Below are positions 49,843 to 59,760 of a stretch of DNA of 64,000 nt, one piece after another. Below the pieces are notes generated by a model. That model was not told the origin of the DNA and ran no database searches. It saw nothing but the letters and a program-made list of their open reading frames with translations. Positions within the stretch are counted from its first letter, which is position 1, and each line of letters opens with the position of its first letter. The DNA is from JAEUMW01 sp963734295. GTDB lineage: Bacteria; Pseudomonadota; Gammaproteobacteria; Burkholderiales; JAEUMW01. Location: assembly GCA_963734295.1 (NCBI GenBank), contig CAVTGS010000012.1:496001-560000 (forward strand), in the 5' to 3' direction. Both the position numbers and the translations under genes were made by a program.

Positions 49843-52624
49843 TTATTCGGCGTGCGCCATCGATGGTGTCCGGACCGCCTCCGGCTGCTCCTCGCGCAGC
49901 GGCAGCGTGAAGCAGAAGATTGCGCCTCGGCCGAGCTCGCTCTCCACCCACAGGCGCCCGCCGCAATGACCGATGATCTCGCGGCAGATGGGAAGGCCGA
50001 GCCCCGTGCCCTGCGGCTTGTCGGTGAGCGTGTCGCCCACCTGACGGAACTTCTCGAAAATGATCTCCTGATCCTTCGCGCTGATGCCGATGCCATTGTC
50101 CGCGACGTCCACCCGCAAGCAGGTCGGCTCCTGTCTCAGCGCCACCCGCACCCGCCCGGCTTCGCGGCTGCAGAACTTGCTCGCGTTGGAGAGCAGGTTG
50201 ATCATGACCTGGATCAGGCGGTCGCGATCGGCCAGGATGGCAGGCACGGCGGCCGGCAACTCGAGGTCGAGGGCAATGCCGCGATCGCGATAGAGCTGGC
50301 TCGTCGCCGCAATCGATTCCTCGATTACCTCCCGGAGATCGACCCCGACCATGTTCCACTCCGCCTTGCCGGACTCGATCTTGGCCAGGTCCAGCACCTG
50401 GTTGATGAGGCGGGTGAGACGCTCGGACTCCTTGATCACGATCGTGAGAAACCGCGAGCGCTCGGCCACGTCGAGGTCCGGATTGTCGCGCAGAATCTCG
50501 GAGAAGGCGCGGATCGAGGTGAGCGGTGTCCTGAGCTCATGCGTCACCGTGGAAATGAAGTCGTCCTTCAGGCGGTCGAGCTCCTTCAGGCGCTCGTTCG
50601 CGGCCCGCAGCTCGGCGGTCGCCTCTTCCAGTTCGCGGGATTTCTCCTCCAGCTCGGTGGCTGTAGGCGATGACCTGGGACGCTTCGTCGAGGATGCTCA
50701 TGACTTCGTCCATGCCGATCAGCTCTTCTTCCACCACCGAGGCGACCATCGCCCGGGCCGATGCCGCACCGATGGCGCCGGCGAGCTGGGTCTCGGCGAA
50801 GTTCACGAGGTCAGCGTCCGCCTTCAGGGTCTGCGCGGACGAAGCACCCTTCCGGTGGGCGTACGCGGCGAACGCCTCCTCTGCCCGGCCCGGCCCCAGG
50901 AAACGCCCAAGCAGCTCTTCGAGCGCAGGCACGGAAGCGGTGCCGCGCCACAGGCGCGACCACTCCGCGTTCGCGCCTCGTTCGAGCGCGTCGACGAAAA
51001 GCGACGCTTGGCGGTGTTCCTCGACACCCTGGCGCCCGAGCAGCGATACGGCGACGTAGGCGCCGATGTTGAAGAACATGCTCCAGATCATGGCGTGGGT
51101 GATCTGGTCGAGCCCGTCGAGGCCGAGGACCTGCAGCGGCTTCAGCAGGCCGATGCCGAACGGACCTTGCTCCAGCAGCGAGATCGGAATCCATCCCGAC
51201 TTCGCGATGGCCGGCAGGAGCAACGTGTAGAACCAGACGGCGAAACCGGCGGACATGCCCGCCAGGGCGCCGGCTCGCGTACCGCTCTTCCAGAAGAGCC
51301 CGCCCAGCAGGGCCGGCGCGAACTGCGCCACGGCGGCGAAGGAGATGAGCCCGATCGACACGAGCGCGTAGGCTTCGCCCGCCAGCCTGAAGTAGAGATA
51401 GCCGAGGAGCAGGATGAACACGATGGCGCCGCGTCGGATGCCGAGCAGGAGTCCCGACAGGTCGCGCGCCTCCTGCATGCCGAGCGCCCGCCACCTGAGC
51501 AGCACCGGCATGACGAGATCGTTGCACACCATGGTCGAGAGCGCGATCGTCTCGACGATCACCATGCCGGTGGCGGCCGACAGGCCGCCGAGGAAGACCA
51601 GCAGCGCCAACGCTTCCCATCGTTCGGCCATCGGCAGCGTCAGCACGAACGTGTCCGGGTCGACGCGGCCGCCGGGAAAATGGAGCAGTCCGCCGATTGC
51701 GATCGGCAGCACGAAGACATTGATCGCGAGCATGTAGAGCGGGAACAGCCACATCGCCTTGCCTACGTATTTTTCGTCGACGTTTTCCACGACTGCGACC
51801 TGAAACTGTCTGGGCAGGAGCAGGATCGCGAACATCGAGAGGATGGTGAGCCAGACCCAGCTCGCGTAGCTTCCGCCGCCGCTTCCGAGCGGGGCGAGAA
51901 GCTTCGTCATCTGCGGCTCGGCCGCGGCGCGGCGGAAGATGTCCGCGAAGCCGTCGTAGAGCACGAACGTGACGAACACGCCGACCGCGAGAAATGCCAC
52001 CAGCTTGACCACCGACTCGAATGCGATCGCCGCCACCATGCCCTCGTGGCGCTCCGAGGCATCGAGGTGGCGCGTGCCGAAGGCGATGGTGAAGGCGGCG
52101 AGCAGCAGCGCGACGTAGAAAGCGGTGTCGGAGAGCACGGGCACGACGCCACGGTTGACCGGCATGACGATGTTCGGGTACTGCACGACGATGGTGAAGC
52201 TGTTGGATATCGCTTTCAACTGCAGCGAGATGTAGGGGACGATGCCGATCACCGCGATGACGGTCACCAGCCCGCCCAGGAGGGCGCTCTTGCCGTAGCG
52301 GGAGGCGATGAAGTCCGCGAGCGAGGTGATGCGGTAGGCCTTGGCGATGCGGATCAGCTTGCGCAGCACGATCCACCACAGCGCCACCATCAGCGTCGGA
52401 CCGAGGTAGATCGGCAGGAAGCCGATGCCGTCGGCGGCGGCGCGCCCGACGCTGCCGTAGAAGGTCCACGCGGTGGCGTAGACCGCGAGCGACAGCGAAT
52501 AGATGTAGGGATTGGCGATGACGCTGCGTCCGCTGTCGGCGCGGCGGTCGGCGTAGGACGCAATGGCGAAGAGCACGCCGAGGTACGCGAACGAGGCGAC
52601 GATGATGACCCAGCCCTCGAGCAA
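49843..52624 (-). CDS. Symporter-STAC-histidine kinase, CrbS type (one frameshift near 50661)
   Basis: This is a sensor kinase whose input is a sodium:solute symporter (SLC5) domain of about 12-13 helices (residues 1 to about 500; ANPYIYSLSLAVYATAWTFY, GTRHLDASERHEGMVAAIAF, FLGGLSAATGMVIVETIALS). A STAC domain follows (about 560-645; LEELLGRFLGPGRAEEAFAA, ETQLAGAIGAASARAMV). After a +1 break near 50661 comes a coiled linker and the kinase core with HELRTPLTSIRAFSEIL (phospho-His about residue 695), INLLSNASKF, DNGIGIS and GTGLGLPI. The joined length is about 927 aa. The TTG start at 52624 is chosen because GGAGG lies 8 bases upstream and the first helix begins there. CrbS proteins sense acetate or its import and control acs. 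Confidence 0.9.
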
Positions 52625-52650
52625 GCGATCCTCCGAGCCTGCCGGGCGTG

Positions 52651-52848
52651 CTAACGGGACCTTTCGGCGACGAGCGCGAGCAGCAATACCACGACTGCCC
52701 ACGCGAGGAAGACATAAGCGTAGAGGAGGGGCACGCCGAACACGTGCCCCTGGGTATTGAAGAGGTACAGGAACGGGTAGTTGAACGCCACGCAGCCCAG
52801 CAGGAAGACGGCCGCGAAGCGCTGTCCCTTCATCCCCGATCTGATCAT
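52651..52848 (-). CDS. Small two-helix membrane protein upstream of the CrbS-like kinase
   Basis: This 65-aa protein has two hydrophobic segments, RFAAVFLLGCVAFNYPFLYL and PLLYAYVFLAWAVVVLLLAL, and a charged tail AERSR. It lies 26 bases before the kinase start on the same strand, like the small subunits that accompany SLC5 symporters. It could be a subunit of the sensor's transporter domain. A start at Met6 is also possible. I do not recognise a named family. Confidence 0.7.
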   Translation of the reverse strand: MIRSGMKGQRFAAVFLLGCVAFNYPFLYLFNTQGHVFGVPLLYAYVFLAWAVVVLLLALVAERSR

Positions 52849-52959
52849 CGCTCCTCCAGGTGGGCTCTCGTGACCGGCCGGATCGCCCGCTTCTCGGCCT
52901 CTCTTTTTGCTTCGGGGTGGATGCAGAAAATTATGCCATGCCTGGCCCGCGCGCGGTGA

Positions 52960-53927
52960 TCACGACGGCGCCCCCGGCTGGCGGCTGTCGAGCCACGCAC
53001 CGAGACCCTGGGCGTTGAGCGCTACGTCCATAGCGATCACCGTCAGCACGCTCGACGCGCGAGAGGCGGCAGCCGTGCGCCGCGACATGGTCGAGCAGGA
53101 GCGTCCGCACGCCGTCCTCGAGCAGGCGGTCGCGCGCCGCCCCCGCGTCCCGCACGCGCTCCGCGAGTTTCGAGTGGCCGTCGATCAGCCGGTGCAGGTC
53201 GGCCGCGAGCCGCTCGGTATGGCCGACGCGGCTGTAGTGGGTCAGAAACATGTGCTGCGGCGCGTAGCTCATCAGGCGATCGATCGTGGCGTGTGCCGCC
53301 TGCGGATCGAACTGGGTCGGCGTGGTGGTCGGAAAGACGCATTCGGCGCCGTCCACGTCGAGCTCGCGGTAGGAGATGCCGAAGCTGTCTCCGGTAAAGA
53401 ACGATCGGCTGCGCGCGTCGAAGATGGAATGGTGATGGCGGGCATGTCCGGGCGTGTCGAGGAACACGAGCGGCCGACCGTTGAAGTCGAGGCGTGAATT
53501 CGTCGCGGGTCTCGATCACCCGGTCGGCGGGAATCGGAACGATCTCGCCGTAGTCCTCGCAGAAGACCTCCTCCCCGTACACGGCGACGGCTCCCGCCAC
53601 GAGGCGCGATGGGTCGATCATGTGCCGCGCGCCGCGGGGGTGGAGCACGACTTCGGCGTTCGGCAGGTGGCGCAGCATCGCGCCGGCGCCGCCGGCATGG
53701 TCGAGGTGGACGTGGGTGAGGATCAGGTAGCGGACGCTCGCCGGGGCAATGCCCTTCGCTGCAAGCGCCGCCAGCACGTTCGGGACCGAGTGGTTGGTGC
53801 CGATGTCGATCAGCGCTGCCGCTCGCCCCTCGCGCAGGAGATGGATCGAGGCGAGCAGCGGGCGCTTGAAACCCGCATCGATGGCGCTGATGCCGTGGTC
53901 GAAGTCCCGGACCGGAGCGAAACGCAT
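52960..53927 (-). CDS. Metallo-beta-lactamase-fold hydrolase (two frameshifts, near 53495 and 53050)
   Basis: This MBL-fold protein carries the metal motif LTHVHLDHAGGAGAM and LIDIGTNHSVPNVLAAL in its first half. After a +1 break near 53495, the next frame gives LVFLDTPGHARHHHSIFDAR, FFTGDSFGISYRELDV and HMFLTHYSRVGHTERL. A second +1 break near 53050 gives a short conserved-looking end closing at 52960; without it the frame runs to 52931. The joined length is about 322 aa. The substrate is unknown; the fold is glyoxalase II-like. It lies between acs and the small membrane protein on the same strand. Confidence 0.78.
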
Positions 53928-53955
53928 GGCTGACAGGCTGGCGGCGCAAACGAAA

Positions 53956-54005
53956 GGGCGCAGGCGGGGCCGGAAACGGTGAGCGTTCCGGACCCGCCTG
54001 CGCCC
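53956..54005 (-). terminator. Hairpin after acs
   Basis: GGGCGCAGGCGGG and CCCGCCTGCGCCC (13 bases, perfect) enclose a second pair CCGGAA / TTCCGG. It lies 20 bases after the acs stop and is followed on the minus strand by TTTCGTTT. It is probably a partial terminator or a stabilising 3' end that separates acs from the downstream operon. Confidence 0.65.
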
Positions 54006-54024
54006 TGCCGGTGTCAGGGCCGAG

Positions 54025-56010
54025 CTACGAGACCGGTGTCTTGAGTTGCTCGAGAATGGCGGGATTCTCGAGCGTCGACGTGTCCTGCGTGATGTCTTCG
54101 CCCTTCGCGAGCGAGCGCAGGAGGCGGCGCATGATCTTGCCCGACCGCGTTTTCGGCAGATTGTCGCCGAAGCGGATGTCCTTCGGCTTCGCGATCGGTC
54201 CGATCTCGCGCCCGACGTGGTTCTGCAGCTCCTTCACGATCTTTGCCGCCTCCTCGCCGGTCGGCCGCGCGCGCTTCAGCACGACGAAGGCGACGATCGC
54301 CTCGCCGGTCAGGTCGTCGGGACGGCCGACCACGGCGGCTTCGGCGACCATCGGATTCGCCACCAGCGCGGATTCGATCTCCATCGTGCCCATGCGGTGA
54401 CCCGAGACGTTCAGCACGTCGTCGATGCGGCCCATGATCGTGAAGTAGCCGGTGTCCTTGTCCCGGATCGAGCCGTCGCCGGCGAGATAGAGGTCGCCGC
54501 CGAGCTCATCGGGATAATAGGACTTCTTGTAGCGCTCCGGATCGCCCCAGATGTTGCGGATCATCGATGGCCACGGGCGCTTGACGACCAGGATGCCGCC
54601 TTGGCCGTTGGGCACGTCGTGGCCGGTCTCGTCGACGATGGCGGCCTGGATGCCCGGGAACGGCAGGGTGCACGAGCCGGGCACGAGCGGCGTTGCCCCC
54701 GGCAGGGGCGTGATCATGTGCGCGCCGGTTTCGGTCTGCCAGAACGTATCCACGATCGGACACTTGCCGCCGCCGACGTTTTCGTAATACCACATCCAGG
54801 CTTCGGGGTTGATCGGCTCGCCCACCGTGCCGAGCAGGCGCAGGCTCGACAGGTCGTACTGCTTCGGGTGCACCGCCGGGGTCGCGTCGGCCGCCTTGAT
54901 GAGCGAGCGGATCGCGGTGGGCGCGGTGTAGAAGATGTTGACCTTGTGGTTCTGGATCATCTTCCAGAAGCGCCCGGCGTCGGGGTAGGTGGGGACGCCT
55001 TCGAACACGATCTCCGTGGCGCCGCAGGCGAGCGGCCCGTATGCGATGTAGGTATGGCCGGTGACCCAGCCGATGTCGGCGGTGCACCAGAAGGTGTCGC
55101 TCGGCTTGATGTCGAACGTCCACTTCATGGTGATGATCGCCATCAGGAGATAGCCGCCGGTGGAGTGCTGCACGCCCTTCGGCTTGCCGGTCGAGCCCGA
55201 GGTGTAGAGCAGGAACAGCGGATGCTCGGCACCGACCCATACCGGCTCGCAGGTGGTCGGCTGATCCTTCACCGCCTCGTGCACCCAGGTGTCGCGGCCT
55301 GCCACCATGTTGCAGTCGCCGCCGATGCGCTTGACGACGAGAACGTTCTTGCAGGACGGGCAGTCGCTCTCGAGCGCTTCGTCGGCGATCGTCTTGAGCG
55401 GCAGCGCCTTGCCGCCCCGGAACTGGCCGTCGGCCGTGATCAGCATGACGGCGCCCGCGTCCTGGATGCGGTCGCGCAGCGACTGCGCCGAAAAGCCGCC
55501 GAACACCACCGAGTGAGTGGCGCCGATGCGGGCGCACGCCTGCATCGCGACCACGCCGTCGATGGTCATCGGCATATAGATGACCACGCGGTCACCCTTC
55601 TGCACGCCCTTGGCCTTGAGCACGTTCGCGAGCTGGCAGACGCGCGCGAGCAGCGCCTTGTAAGTGACCTTGGTGGCCTCGCCGTTGTCGGCCTCGAACA
55701 GGATGGCGACCTTGTCGCCGTGCCCGGCCTCGACCTGGCGGTCGAGACAGTTGTACGAGACATTGAGCTCGCCGTCCTCGAACCACTTGTAGAACGGGGC
55801 GCCGTCCTCGTTCAGAACCCGCGTAAAGGGCTTGTGCCAGGCGATATGCTCGCGGGCGAGCTTGGCCCAGAAAGCCTCGTAATCGTCTTGAGCCTGCTTC
55901 GTCAGGGCGTCGTACGCCTCCATGCTCGGAATGGCGGCATCCTTCGCAAACCCCGCGGGCGGCGGGAAGATCCTGCTCTCGTGCATCACGGATTGGATTG
56001 CCGTCGACAT
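54025..56010 (-). CDS. acs: Acetyl-CoA synthetase
   Basis: This AMP-forming enzyme activates acetate for entry into the TCA cycle. It has 661 aa, full length. P-loop FLLYTSGSTGKPKGVQHSTG, TFWQTETGAHMITPLPGATP, GRIDDVLNVSGHRMGTMEIE and the acetylation-controlled lysine in LPKTRSGKIMRRLLRSLAKG are all present. The ATG at 56010 follows GGAGGAG; a longer in-frame start at 56067 is rejected because its extra 19 residues are not Acs-like and overlap the candidate operator. It heads the acetate-related gene run on the minus strand. Confidence 0.97.
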   Translation of the reverse strand: MSTAIQSVMHESRIFPPPAGFAKDAAIPSMEAYDALTKQAQDDYEAFWAKLAREHIAWHKPFTRVLNEDGAPFYKWFEDGELNVSYNCLDRQVEAGHGDKVAILFEADNGEATKVTYKALLARVCQLANVLKAKGVQKGDRVVIYMPMTIDGVVAMQACARIGATHSVVFGGFSAQSLRDRIQDAGAVMLITADGQFRGGKALPLKTIADEALESDCPSCKNVLVVKRIGGDCNMVAGRDTWVHEAVKDQPTTCEPVWVGAEHPLFLLYTSGSTGKPKGVQHSTGGYLLMAIITMKWTFDIKPSDTFWCTADIGWVTGHTYIAYGPLACGATEIVFEGVPTYPDAGRFWKMIQNHKVNIFYTAPTAIRSLIKAADATPAVHPKQYDLSSLRLLGTVGEPINPEAWMWYYENVGGGKCPIVDTFWQTETGAHMITPLPGATPLVPGSCTLPFPGIQAAIVDETGHDVPNGQGGILVVKRPWPSMIRNIWGDPERYKKSYYPDELGGDLYLAGDGSIRDKDTGYFTIMGRIDDVLNVSGHRMGTMEIESALVANPMVAEAAVVGRPDDLTGEAIVAFVVLKRARPTGEEAAKIVKELQNHVGREIGPIAKPKDIRFGDNLPKTRSGKIMRRLLRSLAKGEDITQDTSTLENPAILEQLKTPVS

Positions 56011-56050
56011 GCTCACTCCTCCAAGTGGAAAAAATCGGCCGACCTGACTG

Positions 56051-56069
56051 GATTGGGGTTTCCCCAATC
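56051..56069. promoter_or_regulatory. Candidate operator upstream of acs
   Basis: GATTGGGG-TTT-CCCCAATC is a perfect 8-base inverted repeat with a 3-base spacer, ending 41 bases before the acs start. It resembles the repeat before the DUF4212-symporter operon (44906-44924). The rest of the 56011-56429 gap shows no gene. Confidence 0.45.
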
Positions 56070-56429
56070 GTGAAAACTCTCGTTGTCGGTGTGGAAAGCA
56101 GGTGCCGCAGGACGGGCAGGGGAGAGGAGCCGATTCGCGCCGGGGCGCAGCATGAAGTTCGCCTCCATTTGGCGTTTCCCTGACGTGAGTTCGCCGAGCT
56201 TCCGCCCCTGGTCAATGCCGAAGCGGCCTCCCTTCACGCGTCGAGCATTGCTTATTTTTCGTCGCTCGATTGTAGCACCGCGCAACATCGAGTCAAGCAA
56301 GCTCGGGCGCAGGTGCGGCGGGTGGAGTGGAGTTCGGTCTGGTTTCCGGTAATAATGAGCCCCGTTTCCGCGCGAGCGCGGCAGCGCCGCAGGCGCGAGA
56401 CCGCTCCGCCGCGATCGCATTCGAAGCAC

Positions 56430-56527
56430 GGGCGGGCCTCCCCGCATTGCATGGTAGTGAACCTGGTCAGGTCCGGAAGGAAGCAGCCACAGCTATTCTC
56501 TGCAAGTGCCGGGGGTCAGGCTCGCCC
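56430..56527 (+). ncRNA. ffs: 4.5S signal recognition particle RNA
   Basis: The SRP hairpin core GGTCAGGTCCGGAAGGAAGC with its partner GCCACAGC is unmistakable (about 56465-56493). Outer arms GGGCGGGCC and GGCTCGCCC pair to close a hairpin of about 98 bases. It lies upstream of dnaX, as in many proteobacteria, with the lipid A deacylase gene in between. Confidence 0.93.
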
Positions 56528-56564
56528 ACCCCATTTCGCGACCCGCTCCGGAGGAGCCCAAGCA

Positions 56565-57126
56565 ATGAAGAAGAAGCTGATTGTCCTCGGCTGCATCGCA
56601 GCGGTCAGCGGTGCCATCGGGACAGCGGCGGCGGCCGAACGTTTCGGCGCGTCCTTGCAGTACGGCTGGAGCAACGACAGCAACACCGACGTCGACATGT
56701 ACCAGGGCGGCGTGCAGTATGACTTCGGCGTGCAGTGGCTCAAGGTCGGCAACTGGCACGTGGGTGCCTATGCCGAGTTCACCGTGGGCTACTGGGACAA
56801 CAAGAGCCCCCGCGCAACGCACGCCAGCATCTGGGATGTCGGCCTGACGCCGGTGCTGCGCATCCAGCAGACCGACAAGAGCATTGTCTCGCCGTTTCTC
56901 GAAGGCGGCATCGGCATTCACTACCTCTCCGAGACCTCCGTCAGCGCACGATCGCCGCTTCGGCTGCAACTTCTCCTTCGGCGACCACGTCGGCGCCGGC
57001 ATCACGTTCGGGCCGCGCAACGCGTTCGAATTGATGTACCGCTATCAGCACCTCTCGAATGCCGGCATCTGCTCGCCGAACCAGGGCATCAATTTCAACG
57101 AGATCCGGCTCGCCTACTGGTTCTGA
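56565..57126 (+). CDS. PagL-like lipid A 3-O-deacylase (one frameshift near 56945)
   Basis: This is an outer-membrane beta-barrel acyloxyacyl hydrolase of the PagL family. A signal peptide MKKKLIVLGCIAAVSGAIGT ends near AAAA-ERF. Barrel strands such as RFGASLQYGWSNDSNTDVDM and FLEGGIGIHYLSET follow. After a +1 break near 56945 come FGDHVGAGITFGPRNAFELM and the catalytic His/Ser stretch YRYQHLSNAGICSPNQGINF. The joined length is about 186 aa, normal for PagL. It has GGAGGAG before the ATG and ends 4 bases before dnaX. Deacylation of lipid A alters membrane permeability and host recognition in known members. Confidence 0.85.
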
Positions 57127-57130
57127 GGCG

Positions 57131-58739
57131 ATGACCCAGGTTCTCGCCCGCAAATGGCGTCCCCGCACCTTCGGCGAGCTCGTGGGGCAGGAGCACGTGG
57201 TACGTGCCCTCGCGAATGCGCTCGATGGCGGGCGGCTCCACCACGCCTATCTTTTTACGGGCACACGCGGAGTCGGGAAGACCACGCTCGCGCGCATCAT
57301 CGCGAAGGCGCTCAACTGCGAGACCGGCGTCGGCAGCGAGCCCTGCGGGCGCTGTGCCGCCTGCCGCGAGATCGATGGCGGGCGCTTCGTCGACCTGATC
57401 GAGCTCGACGCCGCCTCGAACACGCAGGTCGACAACATGCGGGAGCTCCTGGAGGGCGCGCTATACGCGCCGACGGCAGCCCGCTTCAAGGTGTACCTCA
57501 TCGACGAAGTGCACATGCTGTCGCGATCGGCCTTCAACGCGATGCTGAAAACCCTCGAGGAGCCGCCGGCGCACGTCAAGTTCATCCTCGCCACCACCGA
57601 GCCGCAGAAGATCCCGGTGACAGTGCTGTCGCGCTGCCTGCAGTTCAACCTGAAGCAGATTCCAGTCGGCCAGATCCGGGCGCGGCTGGAGTACATCCTG
57701 GGCGCCGAGGGCATTGCGTTCGAAACAGCCGCCCTGCAACTGATCGCGCAGGCAGCGCAGGGCAGTGTCCGCGACAGCCTGAGCCTGCTCGATCAGGCCA
57801 TCGCGCATGGCGGCGGGAAGGTCGTGGAGGCGGGGGTGCGGGAGATGCTGGGCGCGGTGGACCGAAGCTATGCATTCGACCTGCTCGACGCCCTCGCGGC
57901 GGGCGACGGGGCGGCGCTCATGGCCCAGGCGGACCGCCTCGAAGCCCGCAGCCTGTCCTTCGACGCCGTGCTGCAGGAGCTCGGCGCGGTGCTGCACGGC
58001 ATCGCGGTGCTCCAGCTCGCGCCGGCAGCCGCCGCCGCGTGACGACCCCGATTTTCCACGCCTGGAGGCGCTTGCCGCGCGATTCTCGCCGGAAGACCTG
58101 CAGCTCTATTATCAGATCGCTTTGCAGGGACGCAGCGACTTGGGCCTCGCGCCCGATGAGTACGCGGGTTTCACCATGACGCTGCTGCGCATGCTGGCGT
58201 TCGCGCCGGCCGACCTGGCGGGCAACCGGAAATCGCGCGCGGATGGACCGGAACCTTCGGCCTCGAAGCCGCGCCCGGCAGAGCCGCTACGGTCGCCGGA
58301 GCCGCCTCTCGTGCCTGCGCCGGCGGCGCGGCCCACGCCATCACATCCGGATCTGCACATCGAGGACTGGCCCGCGTTCGTGAAATCGCTGCGCCTGGGC
58401 GGCATGGCGGGGATGCTGGCCCAGCACTGCGAGCTCGCGAGCTGCGCCGACGGACGCCTCGAGCTCAGGGTGCCCGACGCGCACAGGCACCTCATGGAGA
58501 AGGCTTATCAGGACAAGCTCCGTGCCGTGCTAAAGGAGCGCCTCGGTGCATCGCTGCGGCGGGTCGAGATCACGGTCGGTGCCGCCGGCGGCCAGACACC
58601 CGCGGAACTCGACACCCGCGAGCGCGAGGTGCGCCAGTCTCGGGCGATCGCCGCGATCGAAGGCGACCCTTTCGTGCGCGAGCTGGTCGAAGACCTGGGT
58701 GGCCGCATCGTGCCGGATTCTGTTCGACCGCTGCCGTGA
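57131..58739 (+). CDS. dnaX: DNA polymerase III subunit gamma/tau (one frameshift near 58036)
   Basis: This clamp-loader ATPase has Walker A in LFTGTRGVGKTTLARIIAKA, zinc cysteines in EPCGRCAACREI, Walker B VYLIDEVHMLS and the SRC sensor in VLSRCLQFNLKQI. Domain III starts, then the frame stops at GCG-TGA near residue 303 and continues one base later as RDDPDFPRLEALAARFSP to the tau-like C-terminus, which binds the polymerase. The joined protein is about 535 aa. The break lies earlier than the programmed gamma site of E. coli and has no slippery A-run, so I read it as a sequence error. It is followed by ybaB and recR. Confidence 0.93.
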
Positions 58740-58770
58740 GGCTGCCGGTCTCCTTGCAAAGGAATGGAAG

Positions 58771-59094
58771 ATGAAGAACCAACTTGCCGGCCTGATGAAA
58801 CAGGCCCAGCAGATGCAGGAAAACATGAAGCGCGTGCAGGAGGAGCTCGCCTCCGTGCAGGTCGAAGGTCAGTCCGGCGCCGGGCTCGTCAAGGTCGTGA
58901 TGACCTGCCGCCACGACGTGAAGCGGGTGGCGATCGACCCGAGCCTGATGACCGACGACAAGGAGATGCTGGAGGATCTGATCGCCGCCGCGTTCAACGA
59001 TGCGGTGCGACGCGTCGATGCCACCGTGCAGGAGAAGATGGGGGGCTTCGCGGCTGGCTTGCAGCTCCCTCCCGGGATGAAACTGCCGTTTTGA
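58771..59094 (+). CDS. YbaB/EbfC-family nucleoid-associated protein
   Basis: This 107-aa DNA-binding protein begins MKNQLAGLMKQAQQMQENMK with the usual amphipathic helix, followed by GLVKVVMTCRHDVKRVAIDP and a C-terminal GGFAAGLQLPPGMKLPF. It lies between dnaX and recR, its standard position. Confidence 0.95.
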   Translation: MKNQLAGLMKQAQQMQENMKRVQEELASVQVEGQSGAGLVKVVMTCRHDVKRVAIDPSLMTDDKEMLEDLIAAAFNDAVRRVDATVQEKMGGFAAGLQLPPGMKLPF

Positions 59095-59160
59095 AGGCAC
59101 GGAAAATCTCGACAACACGTCTATTAGTCAAGCAGTAGAGACAGTATATTCGCGTAGCTT

Positions 59161-59760
59161 GTGAAGACGCCATCCAGCCTTCAGGAACTCACTGAAGCGC
59201 TGCGCTGCCTGCCCGGTGTCGGACCGAAATCCGCCCAGCGCATGGCCTACCACCTACTTCAGCGCGATCGCGACGGGGCGGCGCGTCTGGCACGTTCCCT
59301 CGATGAGTCTCTGCAGCGCATCCGCAACTGTGAGCGCTGCAACACCTTCAGCGAAGAGGCTGTCTGCCCGCTCTGCGCGAGTGCGCGTCGGGACGCGGCG
59401 CTGCTGTGCGTGGTCGAAACTCCCGCCGATCTCCTGATGATGGAGCAGGCGCAGTGCTACCAGGGGCTCTACTTCGTGCTGATGGGGCGCCTATCGCCGC
59501 TCGATGGCATCGGACCGCGGGAGCTCCATCTCGATCGGCTGCTGCAGCGGGCGCAGGACGAAAAGGTCGAGGAGGTCGTACTCGCTACCAACTTCACCCA
59601 CGAGGGCGAGGCCACGGCCCATTATCTGGCGGAGATGCTGCGCGCACGCGGGCGCAAGGTAACCCGGATCGCACGCGGCCTGCCAGCCGGCGGCGAGCTC
59701 GAGCACGTGGACAGCGGGACCCTCGCGCAAGCCGTGCTCGACCGGCGGCCCGCGCCGTGA
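59161..59760 (+). CDS. recR: Recombination protein RecR
   Basis: This 199-aa protein acts with RecO and RecF to load RecA at gaps. It has the helix-hairpin-helix LRCLPGVGPKSAQRMAYHLL, the zinc finger CERCNTFSEEAVCPLC and a Toprim domain starting LLCVVETPADLLMMEQ. GTG is the start. The rluB start overlaps its stop by 4 bases. Confidence 0.96.
   Translation: MKTPSSLQELTEALRCLPGVGPKSAQRMAYHLLQRDRDGAARLARSLDESLQRIRNCERCNTFSEEAVCPLCASARRDAALLCVVETPADLLMMEQAQCYQGLYFVLMGRLSPLDGIGPRELHLDRLLQRAQDEKVEEVVLATNFTHEGEATAHYLAEMLRARGRKVTRIARGLPAGGELEHVDSGTLAQAVLDRRPAP

Noticed and set aside
47306..50359. A 1017-codon open frame apparently joining a kinase to the exonuclease
   Set aside because: Upstream of 49453 the frame is out of phase with the real CheY-like and kinase genes and reads low-complexity Arg/Gly sequence. 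The real exonuclease fusion starts at 49453 with a ribosome site and proper membrane helix.
44990..56073. Long plus-strand open frames opposite the acetate operon, DUF294 gene and acs
   Set aside because: They are rich in Arg, Ala, Gly and His with no domain signatures, and sit antisense to clearly real genes in high-GC DNA.
58000..58060. Programmed frameshift site in dnaX producing gamma
   Set aside because: No slippery heptamer, position too early in domain III, and the same +1 type of break occurs in many unrelated genes here.
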